A stretch of 24,917 nucleotides of DNA, taken from Penium margaritaceum (lineage: Eukaryota > Streptophyta > Zygnematophyceae > Desmidiales > Peniaceae). The position numbers and the translations under genes are program-made. Position 1 is the first letter of the stretch. Each line of letters begins with the position of its first letter. The stretch spans positions 19,015 through 43,931 of the forward strand of contig SZWC01006881.1 in assembly GCA_023375785.1 (NCBI GenBank). The letters run 5' to 3'. This document shows, piece after piece, positions 1 through 10,823 of the stretch. The notes beneath the pieces are model-generated. The model ran no database searches, was not told the origin of the DNA, and saw only the letters and a list, made by a program, of their open reading frames with translations.

Positions 1-406
1 GCACAACTCTGGCACATCTCTGGCACAACTCTGGCACAGCTCTGGCACAGCTTTGGCACAACCCTGGCACAAATTCAGCAGAACTCTGGCACAACTCTGG
101 CACAAGTCTGGCACAACTCTGGCACAGCTTTGGCACAACTCTGGCTCATCTCTGCCACAACTCTGTCATAACTCTGGCACACCTCTGGCAAAACCTTGGC
201 ACAAATCTGACACGACTTTGGCACAGCTCTGGCACAACTCTGGCACAAATCTAGCACAGCTCTGGCACAACTCTGGCACAACTCTGGCACAACTAGGGGG
301 ACCACTCTGTTACAACTCTGGCAAAACTATCGCACAACTACGGCAAAACTATGGAACAACTCTGGCATGACTCTAGCACACCTCTGGCACAACTCCGGCA
401 CAAGTC

Positions 407-1684
407 TTGCACAACTCTGGCACAACTCTGGCACACCTCTGGCATAATTCTGGCACAACTCTGGCACAACTCTGGCAGAACTCTGCACAATCCTGGCACA
501 ACTCTGACACAACTTTACCACAACTCTGGTACAACTCTGGCACAGCTCTTGCACAACTCTGGCACAACTCTGGCACACCTCTGGCATAATTCTGGCACAA
601 CTCTGGCACAACTCTGGCAGAACTCTGCACAATCCTGGCACAACTCTGACACAACTTTACCACAACTCTGGTACAACTCTGGCACAGCTCTTGCACAACT
701 CTGGCACAACTCTGGCACACCTCTGGCATAATTCTGGCACAACTCTGGCACAACTCTGGCAGAACTCTGCACAATCCTGGCACAACTCTGACACAACTTT
801 ACCACAACTCTGGTACAACTCTGGCACAGCTCTTGCACAACTCTGGCACAACTCTGGCACACCTCTGGCATAATTCTGGCACAACTCTGGCACAACTCTG
901 GCAGAACTCTGCACAATCCTGGCACAACTCTGACACAACTTTACCACAACTCTGGTACAACTCTGGCACAGCTCTTGCACAACTCTGGCACAACTCTGGC
1001 ACACCTCTGGCATAATTCTGGCACAACTCTGGCACAACTCTGGCAGAACTCTGCACAATCCTGGCACAACTCTGACACAACTTTACCACAACTCTGGTAC
1101 AACTCTGGCACAGCTCTTGCACAACTCTGGCACAACTCTGGCACACCTCTGGCATAATTCTGGCACAACTCTGGCACAACTCTGGCAGAACTCTGCACAA
1201 TCCTGGCACAACTCTGACACAACTTTACCACAACTCTGGTACAACTCTGGCACAGCTCTTGCACAACTCTGGCACAACTCTGGCACACCTCTGGCATAAT
1301 TCTGGCACAACTCTGGCACAACTCTGGCAGAACTCTGCACAATCCTGGCACAACTCTGACACAACTTTACCACAACTCTGGTACAACTCTGGCACAGCTC
1401 TTGCACAACTCTGGCACAACTCTGGCACACCTCTGGCATAATTCTGGCACAACTCTGGCACAACTCTGGCAGAACTCTGCACAATCCTGGCACAACTCTG
1501 ACACAACTTTACCACAACTCTGGTACAACTCTGGCACAGCTCTTGCACAACTCTGGCACAACTCTGGCACACCTCTGGCACAACTCTGGCACAACTCTGG
1601 CACAACTCAGGCAGAACTCTGCACAATCCTGGCACAACTCTGACACAACTTTACCAAAACTCTGGTACAACTCTGGCACAGCTC
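407..1684. repeat. 142-bp higher-order repeat, about 9 copies
   Basis: Thirteen successive 11-bp units, one shortened to 10 bp (TGCACAATCC), form a 142-bp higher-order unit. Copies begin at 407, 549, 691, 833, 975, 1117, 1259, 1401 and 1543. The first eight look identical. The ninth has substitutions, for example loss of the CATAATT variant and TTACCAAAAC for TTACCACAAC. This is the classic signature of amplification of a multi-unit segment by unequal exchange or replication slippage. Confidence 0.95.
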
Positions 1685-2100
1685 TTGCACAACTCTGGCA
1701 CAACTCTGGCACAACTCTGGCACAACTCTGGCACACCTCAGGCAAAACCCTCACACAACTTGTCACACCTCTGGCACAACTCTGGCACAACTCTTGCACA
1801 ACTCTGGCATAACTCTGGGACAAATTTGGCATTATTCTGGAACAATTCTGGCACAATTCCGGCACAACTCAGGGACAACTCTTCCACAACCAGGGGCACA
1901 TCTCTGCCACAACTCTGGCACAACCCTGGCAAAACACTTGCAAACCTCTAGCACGATTCTGGCACAACTCTCGCACGACCCTGGCACAACTCTGGCACAC
2001 CTCTGGCACAATTCTGGCACAACTCTTGCACAACTCTGGCACAACTATGGCACAAGTCTGGCATAACTCCAGCACAACTCTGGCACAACTATGGCACAAG

Positions 2101-2298
2101 TGTGGCACAATCCTGGGACAGCTCTGGCACAATTCTGGCACAGCTCTGGCACAACTCTGGCACACCTCTCGTACAACTCTGGCACAACTATGGCACAAGT
2201 GTGGCACAATCCTGGGACAGCTCTGGCACAATTCTGGCACAGCTCTGGCACAACTCTGGCACACCTCTCGTACAACTCTGGCACACCTCTAGCACAAC
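2101..2298. repeat. 99-bp tandem duplication within the array
   Basis: A block of nine 11-bp units starting TGTGGCACAATCCTGGGACAG recurs exactly 99 bp later (2101 and 2200). Both copies share rare variants such as CTCGTACAA. Confidence 0.85.
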
Positions 2299-3571
2299 TC
2301 CGGCACAACTCTGGCACAACTGTGGCACAACTCTGGCACAACGCTTGCAAAACTCTGGCACAACTCTGCACAACCCTGGCACAACTCTGGCACAACTCTG
2401 GCACAACTTTGGCACAACTCTGGCACAAATCCGGCACAACCCTTGAAAAACTCTGGCACAACTCTGGCACAAATCTGGCACAGCTCTGGCAGAACTCTGG
2501 CTAAACTTGGGCACAACTCAGGCACAACTCTGGCACAACTCTTGCACAACTCTGGCACAAGTACGGTACAACTTGGCACAACTCCAGCACAGCTCTTGCA
2601 CAACTATGGCACAACTGTGGTACAGTCTTGGAACAGCCCTGGCACAATTCTGGCACAGCTCTGGCGCAACTCTGGCACACCTTTGAAACAACTCTCGCAC
2701 ACCTCTGGCACAACTCTGGCAAAACTCTTGCACAACTGTGGCACAACTCTGGCACAACTCTTGGAAAACTCTGGCACAACTCTGCACAACCCTGGCACAA
2801 CTCTGGCACAACTCTGGTACAACTATGGCACAACTCTGGCACAACTCTGGCATAACTCTGGCACAACTCTGGCACCACTCTGGCAATACTCTGGCACAAC
2901 TTTTGCACAACTCTGGCACAACTCTGGCACAACTCTGGCACAACTCTGGCACAACTCTGGCACAACTCTCGCACAACTCCGGCACAACTCTATCACAACT
3001 CTGGCACACCTCTGGCACAACTCAGGCACAACTCTGGCACAACTGTGGCACAACTCTGGCACAATTCTTGCACAACTCTGGCACAACTGTGGCACAACTC
3101 TGGCACAATTCTTGCACAACACTGGCAGAACTCTGCACAATCCTGAAGCAACTCTGGCACAACTCTAGCACGACTCTGGCCGAATCTAGTACAGATCTTG
3201 CACAACTTTGGTTCAACTCTGGCACAGCTCCGGCATAACTCTGGTACAACTCTGGCACACCTATGGCACAAATCTGGCACTACTCTGGCACAATACTGGC
3301 ACATATCTGGCACAACTGTGGCACAACTCTGACAAAACTCTGGCACAACTTTGGCACAACTCTTGCAAAACTCTGGCACAACTCTTGCACAACTCTGGCA
3401 CAATTCTGGCACAACTATGGCACAACTCTGGCACAACTCTGGCACAACTATGGCACAACTCTGGCACAACTCTGGCACAACTCAAGCACAACTCTGGCAC
3501 AAATCTGGCACAATTCTGGCAAAACTCTGACATAACTCGGGCACACCTCTGTCACAACTCTGGCACAACTT

Positions 3572-4024
3572 TTGCACAACTCTGGCATAACTCTGGGACA
3601 AATTTGGCACTACTCTGGCACTACTCTGGCCCAAATCCGTCACAACTCAGGGACAACTCTTGCACAACTAGGGTCACAACTCTGGGACAACTCTGGGACA
3701 ACTCTGGAAAAACACTGGCCTACCTCTGGCACAATTCCGGAACAACTCTTGCACAACCCTGGCACAACTCTGGCACACCTCTGGCACAACTCTGGCAAAA
3801 CTCTTGCACAACTCTGGCATAACTCTGGGACAAATTTGGCACTACTCTGGCACTACTCTGGCCCAAATCCGGCACAACTCAGGGACAACTCTTGCACAAC
3901 TAGGGTCACAACTCTGGGACAACTCTGGAAAAACACTGGCCCACCTCTGGCACAATTCCGGAACAACTCTTGCACAACCCTAGCACAACTCTGGCACACC
4001 TCTGGCACAACTCTGGCAAAACTC
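3572..4024. repeat. 232/221-bp tandem duplication within the array
   Basis: The block beginning TTGCACAACTCTGGCATAAC starts at 3572 and 3804, and its head recurs at 4025. Both copies carry the unusual segments GGGACAAATTTGG, CTCTGGCCCAAATCC and ACTAGGGTCACAA. The second copy is 11 bp shorter because one CTCTGGGACAA unit is missing. Similar heads occur near 1792 and 6482. Confidence 0.85.
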
Positions 4025-4867
4025 TTGCACAACTCTGGCATAACTCCAGCACAACTCTGGCACAACTATGGCACAACTGTGGGACAATCCTGGGACAGCT
4101 CTGGCACAATTTTGGCACAGCTCTGGCACAACTCTGGCACACCTCTGGCACAACTCTGGCACACCTCTGGCACAACTCTGGCAAAACTCTGGCACAACCT
4201 TGGCACAAATCCGGCACAACTCGGGCACAACTCTGGCACAACTCTGGCACAAATCTAGCACAGCTCTGGCACAACTTGGGCAAAAATCTTTCACAACTCT
4301 GGAACAACTATGGCACAACTCTGGCACAACTCTGGCACAACTCCAGCACAACTCTGGCACAACTATGCACAGCTGTGGATTAATCCTGGGACCGCTCTGG
4401 CACTATTCTGGCACAGCTCTGGCAAAACTCTGGCACACCACTCGCACAACTCTGGAACACTCTTGCAAAACTCTGGCACAACTCGGCACAACCCTGGCAC
4501 AACTCTGGCACAAGTCTGGCAAAACTCTGGCACTACTCTGGCAAAACTCTGGCACAACACCCAGAAACAGATCTGGTACAACTTTGATACAACTCTGGCA
4601 CAACTCCGGCATAACTCTGGCACAACTCTGGAATACCTCTGGCACAACTCTGGCACACCTCTGGCACAACTCTAGCACAACTCTGGCACAAATATGGCAA
4701 AACTCTGGCACAACTCCTGCACAACTCTGGCAGAATGCTGCACAACCCTTGCACAACTATGGCACAACTCTGGCCGATTCTGGTACAAATCTTGCACAGC
4801 TTTGGTTCAACTCTGGCACAACTCCGGCATAACTCTGGCACAACTCTGGCACACCTCTGGCACAAAT

Positions 4868-4977
4868 CTGGCACGACTCTGACACACCTCTGGCACCCAT
4901 CTGGCACAACTGTGGCACAACTCTGGCACGACTCTGACACACCTCTGGCACCCATCTGGCACAACTGTGGCACAACT
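4868..4977. repeat. 55-bp tandem duplication (5 units x 2)
   Basis: Five 11-bp units containing GGCACGACTCTGACAC and GGCACCCATC are repeated head to tail, at 4868-4922 and 4923-4977, with no difference seen. Confidence 0.9.
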
Positions 4978-7446
4978 CTGGCACAACTCTAGCACAACTT
5001 TGGCAAAACACTGGCACAACTCTTGCACAACTCTGGCACAACTCTGGCCCAACTCTGGCACAACTCTGGCACATCTCTGGCACATCTCTGGCACGACTCT
5101 GGCACAATTCTGGCACAAACATGGCACAACTCTGGAAAAACTCTGGCACAACTCAAGCACAACTCTGGCACAACTCTGAGATAACTCTGGCAAAACTCTG
5201 ACACAACTCGGGCACACCTCTGGCACAACTCTTACACAACTCTGGCATACCTCTGGAACAATTTTGGCACTACTCTGGCACTACTCTGTCCCAAATCCGG
5301 CACAACTCAGGCACAACTCTTGAACAACTAGGGTCACAACTCTGGGACAGCTCTGGAAAAACTCTGGCCCACCTCTGGCACAATTCCGGCACAACTCTGG
5401 CACACCTCTGGCACAGCTCTGGCACAACTCTACCACAACATGGGAACAACTCGGGCACAACTCTGGTACAACTATGGCACAATTCTGGTACAACTCTGGC
5501 ACAACTCCAGCACAATTCTGGCACAACTATGGCACAATTCTGGTACAACTCTGGCACAACTCCAGCACAACTCTGGCACAACTCTGGCACAACTCTGCAC
5601 AACCCTGGCACAACTCTGGCACAACTCTGGCACAACTCTGGCACAACTCTTGCACAACTCTGGCACAACTGTGGCACAACTGTGGCACAACTCTGGCACA
5701 ACTCTGGCACAACTTTGATACAACTCTAGCACAAATCCGGCACAACTCGGGCACAACTCTGGCACAACTCTGGAACAGATCTGGCACAGCTCTGGCACAA
5801 CTCTACCACAACATGGGAACAACTCGGGCACAACTCTGGTACAACTATGGCACAATTCTGGTACAACTCTGGCACAACTCCAGCACAACTCTGGCACAAC
5901 TATGCACAACTGTGGATTAATCCTGGGACAGCTCTGGCACAATTCTGGCACAGCTCTGGCACAACTCTGGCACACCTCTGGCACAACTCTGGCATACCTC
6001 TGGCACAACTCTGGCAAAACTCTGGCACAACTGTGGCACAGCTCTGGCATAACTCTTGCAAAACTCTGGCACAACTCGGCACAACCCTAGCACAACTCTG
6101 GCACAACTCTGGCACCACTCTGGCACAACTCTGGCAAAACTCTGGCACAACACCCAGAACAGATCTGGCACAACTTTGATGCAACTCTGGCACAACTCCG
6201 GCATACCTCTGGCACAACTCTGGCACACCTCTGGCACAAATATGGCAAAACTCTGGCACAACTCCTGCACAACTCTGGCAGAATGCTGCACAACCCTGGC
6301 ACAACTCTGGCACAACTCTGGCACAACTCTGGCACATCTCTGGCACAACTCTGGCACAAATCTGGTACAACTATGGCACAACTTTGGCACAACTCTGGCA
6401 CAACTTCAGCACGACTCTGGCACAACTCTAGGACAACTCTGGCAAAACTCTGACACAATTCGGGCACTTCTCTGGCACAACTCTTGCACAAATCTGGCAT
6501 AACTCTGGGACAAATTTGGCACTACTCTGGCACTACTCTTGCCCAACTCCGGCACAAATCAGGCACAACTCTTGCAAAACTAGGGTCACAACTCTGGCAC
6601 AACTCTGGCACAACTCTGGCACAATTCTGGCAAAACACTGGCACACCTCTGGCACAATTCTGGCAGAACTCTTGCAAGACCCTGGCACAACTCTGGCACA
6701 CCTCTGGCACAACTCTGGCACAACTCTGGCACAACTCTTGCACAACTCTGGCACAACTATGGCACGACTCTGGCACAACTCTGGCACAACTCCAGCACAA
6801 TTCTGGCACAACTATGGCACAACTGTGGCACAATCCTGGGACAGCTTTGGAACCATTCTGGCACAGCTCTGGCACAACTCTGGCACACCTCTGGCACAAC
6901 TCTGGCACAACTCTGGCACAACTCTTGCAAAACTCTGGCACAACTCTGCACAACTCTGGCACAACTCTGGCTCAACTCTGGCACAACTCTGGCACAACTC
7001 TGGCACAACTCTTGCACAAATCGGTTCAACTCCTGACACAACTCTGGCACAACTCTGGCACAACTCTTGCACAACTCTGGTACAACTCTGGCACAAATCC
7101 GGCACAACTCAGGCACATCTCTGGCACAAATCTGGTACAGCTCTGGCAATACCCTAGTACAACACCCAGAACTGATCGTGCACAACTTTGATACAACACT
7201 GGCACAACTCCAGCATAACTCTGGCACAACTCTGCCATACCTCTGGCACAAGTCTGGCACACCCCTGGCACAACAATGGCACAACTCTGACACAACTATG
7301 GCACAACTCTGGCACAACTCTTGCACAACTCTGGCAGAACTCTGCACAACCCTGGCACAACACTGGCACAACTCTGGCACAACTCTGGCTGACTCATGTG
7401 CAGATCTTGCAGACTTTGGTTCAACTCTGGCACAACTCCGGCATAA

Positions 7447-8370
7447 CTCTGGCACACCTCTGGCACACCTCTGGCACACCTCTGGCACACCTCTGGCACA
7501 CCTCTGGCACACCTCTGGCACACCTCTGGCACACCTCTGGCACACCTCTGGCACACCTCTGGCACACCTCTGGCACACCTCTGGCACACCTCTGGCACAC
7601 CTCTGGCACACCTCTGGCACACCTCTGGCACACCTCTGGCACACCTCTGGCACACCTCTGGCACACCTCTGGCACACCTCTGGCACACCTCTGGCACACC
7701 TCTGGCACACCTCTGGCACACCTCTGGCACACCTCTGGCACACCTCTGGCACACCTCTGGCACACCTCTGGCACACCTCTGGCACACCTCTGGCACACCT
7801 CTGGCACACCTCTGGCACACCTCTGGCACACCTCTGGCACACCTCTGGCACACCTCTGGCACACCTCTGGCACACCTCTGGCACACCTCTGGCACACCTC
7901 TGGCACACCTCTGGCACACCTCTGGCACACCTCTGGCACACCTCTGGCACACCTCTGGCACACCTCTGGCACACCTCTGGCACACCTCTGGCACACCTCT
8001 GGCACACCTCTGGCACACCTCTGGCACACCTCTGGCACACCTCTGGCACACCTCTGGCACACCTCTGGCACACCTCTGGCACACCTCTGGCACACCTCTG
8101 GCACACCTCTGGCACACCTCTGGCACACCTCTGGCACACCTCTGGCACACCTCTGGCACACCTCTGGCACACCTCTGGCACACCTCTGGCACACCTCTGG
8201 CACACCTCTGGCACACCTCTGGCACACCTCTGGCACACCTCTGGCACACCTCTGGCACACCTCTGGCACACCTCTGGCACACCTCTGGCACACCTCTGGC
8301 ACACCTCTGGCACACCTCTGGCACACCTCTGGCACACCTCTGGCACACCTCTGGCACACCTCTGGCACAC
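7447..8370. repeat. Homogeneous block: 84 identical 11-bp units (CTCTGGCACAC)
   Basis: From 7447 to 8370 the sequence is 84 consecutive copies of CTCTGGCACAC with no substitution or slip that I can see (924 bp = 84 x 11). It sits inside an otherwise heterogeneous array whose usual unit ends in CAA, so a single CAC-type unit was amplified recently. The true copy number may differ from the assembled one, because such a block is hard to assemble. Confidence 0.96.
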
Positions 8371-8570
8371 CTCTGGCACAATCCTGGGACAGCTCTGGCA
8401 CAATTCTGGCACAGCTATGGCACAGCTCTGGCACACCTCTGGCACAACTCTGGCACACTTATGGCACAACTCCGGCACAACTCTGGCACAACTCTGGCAC
8501 AACTGTGGGACAAATCTGGCACAACTCTTGTAAAACTCTGGCACAACTTTGCACAACCCTGGCACTCAAT

Positions 8571-8739
8571 GTCATACACATCTGTAAGACTCTACAACAG
8601 TGTGTGCAGTCATGTACAACTCTTCACACTTCAATCAAGCTCCCTACAACTCCCCTGGCCTCTGTGCTGATTCATACATATCTGAACAACTCCAAACATC
8701 TCTCTACAACTATGAAAGACTCCACAAAACCGTACATAT
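8571..8739. repeat. Decayed edge of the 11-bp array
   Basis: The 11-bp rhythm remains only as scattered ACTC/CAACTC motifs spaced about 11 bp apart. No gene or other element is recognisable. It ends where the LTR begins with TGTTGG at 8740. This fits an array margin that escapes homogenisation. Confidence 0.6.
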
Positions 8740-9588
8740 TGTTGGTTTTTCCGCATCTCTCATTCTACTCTGTTGTGTCCTCCCGGCTTGTGTACATTGG
8801 CATGCAGATGACTGACGGCGAGACTTGACGCCGCTGGAGTGTCGTCCGGTGGAGCCGACGCACGCTGAGGCCTACTCGCAGTTCGCTAGAGCCTCCTCCC
8901 TATGTCAACGTGCTCAGCTCCATTGGCAGGCCTCATTGGTGGTCGAGCCGCCGGTGGTCACTTGCTCCGCAGAGGTCGTCTGCGTGCTTGTGGTGCTAGA
9001 TCTGACTGTGCTGTTATGTCTACAGCGTCATGCTCTTCCTAGGGTCCATATTTCATATTGCGGGGCATTGTTTGGCACATTGGACCAATGTAGGCACTGC
9101 ATAGGTTCGGGCAGTCATGACTCTTTTTCTAGCTGTTTCTGACCTCACGGCTGCGTTCGCAGCGTTGGTATTATGGTGTGATCCAGTTTACAAGAAAAAC
9201 GGATGACGCCCGGGTTTTAGGCTGTCGGCCGTCTGGCAGGCCTCACCGAGAAAACCTGCCAGCCTGAAAATAGAGCTATTTTCTGATCGGCGGGTGATAT
9301 GAGTAACAAGCTCTACAGAGCTGGGGGAGGAGCTAGAACTTGGAGGGGTCTCCCATTGTTGTTCATTGTTCATAACTAATCACTCACTCATTGTTCATAA
9401 CTTCCAGTTTTCAGCTGCTTTCTGGCGCTAACTCTGGCGCGTGCATCTCCGAGTAACAAACCCAGAGCTCACAGACTTAGACTCTAGAGTAGCAGACTGA
9501 GGGGGCAGCAGACTTAAGCAACGAGCGTGGAAGCCCACACGCTACATCAATAACGCTGCTGCCTCAACCTGCTGCATAGATTCTAGCA
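8740..9588 (+). repeat. 5' LTR of element 1
   Basis: The LTR starts TGTTGG and ends CTAGCA directly before the primer-binding site, giving 849 bp. Its first 281 bp (8740-9020) align without gaps to 16937-17217. It should contain the element promoter and polyadenylation signals, but I could not place a convincing TATA box or poly(A) signal. Two adjacent inverted repeats occur at 9233-9262 (arms CTGGCAGG/CCTGCCAG) and 9266-9283 (arms GAAAATAG/CTATTTTC). Near 9364 and 9389 there is a direct repeat of CATTGTTCATAACT. Short open frames inside the LTR have no recognisable product. Confidence 0.93.
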
Positions 9589-9601
9589 TGGTATCAGAGC
9601 C
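9589..9601 (+). other. Primer-binding site (initiator Met-tRNA type)
   Basis: TGGTATCAGAGCC immediately follows the terminal CA of the 5' LTR. TGGTATCAGAGC is the standard plant copia PBS, complementary to the 3' end of initiator methionine tRNA, and it primes minus-strand cDNA synthesis. Confidence 0.93.
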
Positions 9602-9678
9602 AGAGCGTAGCAACAGCAGCAGAAGACTGGCGTACATGCGCCAGACAACGCAGGCGGACCCCCATAGGGGCCAGTGCA

Positions 9679-9799
9679 GGGGAAATGCTGCCGGATTTTT
9701 TCCGGCAGCATTGACCCGCCTGGTGGCGGCGTCAGATATTTTCCCATGGCCACTGGGCTAGGGGAAATGCTGTCGGATTTTTCTGGCAGCACTGACCCC
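9679..9799 (+). repeat. Duplicated leader hairpin of element 1
   Basis: A segment of about 39 bp beginning GGGGAAATGCTG occurs at 9679 and again at 9761. The first copy contains a perfect 8-bp stem, CTGCCGGA (9688-9695) and TCCGGCAG (9701-9708), around a TTTTT loop. The second copy (9770-9789) has the same design with mismatches. Element 2 has a similar hairpin before its gag ATG (23077-23097). Confidence 0.8.
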
Positions 9800-10631
9800 C
9801 ACGCTTGACGCGAGGAGGTTAGCGGAAGGCCACGTCTAACGTCAACGAACGACAACGCACGTCACCCAGGTGCAGTGACTGTCACCAGCAAGCAGCAGCA
9901 GCAGCCTATAGCAGCAGCAGCGGCAGGCAATTGTAGCGAGCAGTGGCAACAGCAGCAAGCCACAGCTGCGTGCAGCAGCAGCAGCTGTCATCAGCAGCAG
10001 CTCGTAGCAGCAGCAACAATAGCTTGCAGCAGTAGCAGTCCGCAGTAGCTGTCAGCAGCAGCAGCAGTTAGCAACAGCAGCTCGCAACAACAGCAGCAGC
10101 TTGCAGCACCAGCAGCCCGCAGCGGCAAGCAGTAGCGGCGACCAGCAGCAGCAACAGTAGAAGCCGGCTGCAGCAGTAGTAGCAGCAGCAGCAGCAAGCT
10201 GCTACTACCCACTGCCCGTAGCTTGCGCGAGCAACGAGCTACAGGCAGCGACCTCGCTACTTGTTGCAAGCAGCGAACTGCTGGTAGCGAGCAGCGAGCC
10301 CGCTACTCGCTTCCCGCTACCCACAACGATCTCGCTGAGCACAAGGAAAAAAAAACAAAAAAACACACCAGAAAAAATCCCCCACCTCATCAACAGCTGC
10401 CTTAACTGCTACAAGAGCCGCAACAGCTCACAACAGCAGTAACAGCAGCAGATCAGCAGTAGCAGCATCAGCAGTAACAGCAGCAGCAGCAGCAGTTGCT
10501 ACATCAACAGCAGCAGCAGTAACAGCAACGGCAGCAGCAACAACTGCTTCAACAGCAGCAGCTGCATCTGCAACAGCTGCAGCAGCAACGGCCTCAACAA
10601 CAGCCGCTGCTAACGTCAGCAGCCGTTCAGC

Positions 10632-10663
10632 TGAAGTCACTACTGACGTCACTACTGACGTCA
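10632..10663 (+). promoter_or_regulatory. Tandem TGACGTCA motifs (bZIP/as-1-like arrangement)
   Basis: Two perfect TGACGTCA palindromes (10644-10651 and 10656-10663) lie 12 bp apart, preceded 12 bp upstream by the variant TGAAGTCA (10632-10639). The 12-bp spacing of TGACG cores matches the plant as-1 element bound by TGA-type bZIP factors. Whether it functions here is inference; it could also be a short 12-bp repeat with no role. Confidence 0.35.
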
Positions 10664-10775
10664 TCAACCAAAAACAAGGCAATCCTGCACATTCTAAGCA
10701 AGATTGGCTGAAGTCAACCTTTTCAGGCTGACAACACGCTGGCGTCACTTTTGATATCAGCAGCACAAAGAGAAA

Positions 10776-10806
<31 letters not shown>

Positions 10807-10823
10807 AGAAGGCGCCTAAAAAC

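Larger units (their letters stand above)
1..8560. repeat. 11-bp satellite/minisatellite array
   Basis: The stretch is an almost unbroken tandem array of an 11-bp unit, consensus CTCTGGCACAA, with common variants ending CAC, CAG or CATA. The 11-bp register holds for over 8 kb with only occasional 1-bp slips, for example a 10-bp unit CTGCACAATC. Point variation is dense on the left and nearly absent at 7447-8370. No gene is embedded. The long open frames on both strands follow from the repeat: 33 bp equals 11 codons and the consensus lacks stops, giving LWHNSGTTLAQ forward and LCQSCARVVPE in reverse. I treat these frames as non-genic. The array could be a subtelomeric, pericentromeric or dispersed minisatellite; the sequence does not show which. 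No telomere repeat is visible. Confidence 0.97.
9602..10823 (+). other. Long untranslated leader of element 1: hairpins, CAG-rich blocks, A-rich tracts
   Basis: This 1.2-kb stretch between PBS and gag holds no convincing gene. It contains a duplicated hairpin segment (9679-9717 and 9761-9799), CAG/AGC/GCA-rich DNA at about 9885-10210 and 10428-10620, a triplet of TGACGTCA-like octamers at 10632-10663, and two A-rich tracts (about 10342-10376 and 10768-10806). The second A-rich tract lies just upstream of the putative gag ATG at 10824. Open frames across the CAG blocks exist on both strands but are typical of triplet repeats. Confidence 0.7.

Noticed and set aside
7447..8370. CRISPR-like regular array
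   Set aside because: There are no spacers; it is a pure 11-bp tandem repeat.
53..8565. Dozens of 60-600-codon open frames on both strands across the array
   Set aside because: They follow mechanically from a stop-free 11-bp unit, overlap each other in all frames, and lack any non-repeat domain.
7188..8828. 546-codon open frame running from the array into the LTR of element 1
   Set aside because: It is repeat peptide followed by unrelated LTR sequence, so the fusion is a chance read-through.
8825..9142. 105-codon open frame in the 5' LTR, with a shorter relative at 17022-17222
   Set aside because: It exists in both LTRs only because they are copies; no domain and no conservation beyond DNA similarity.
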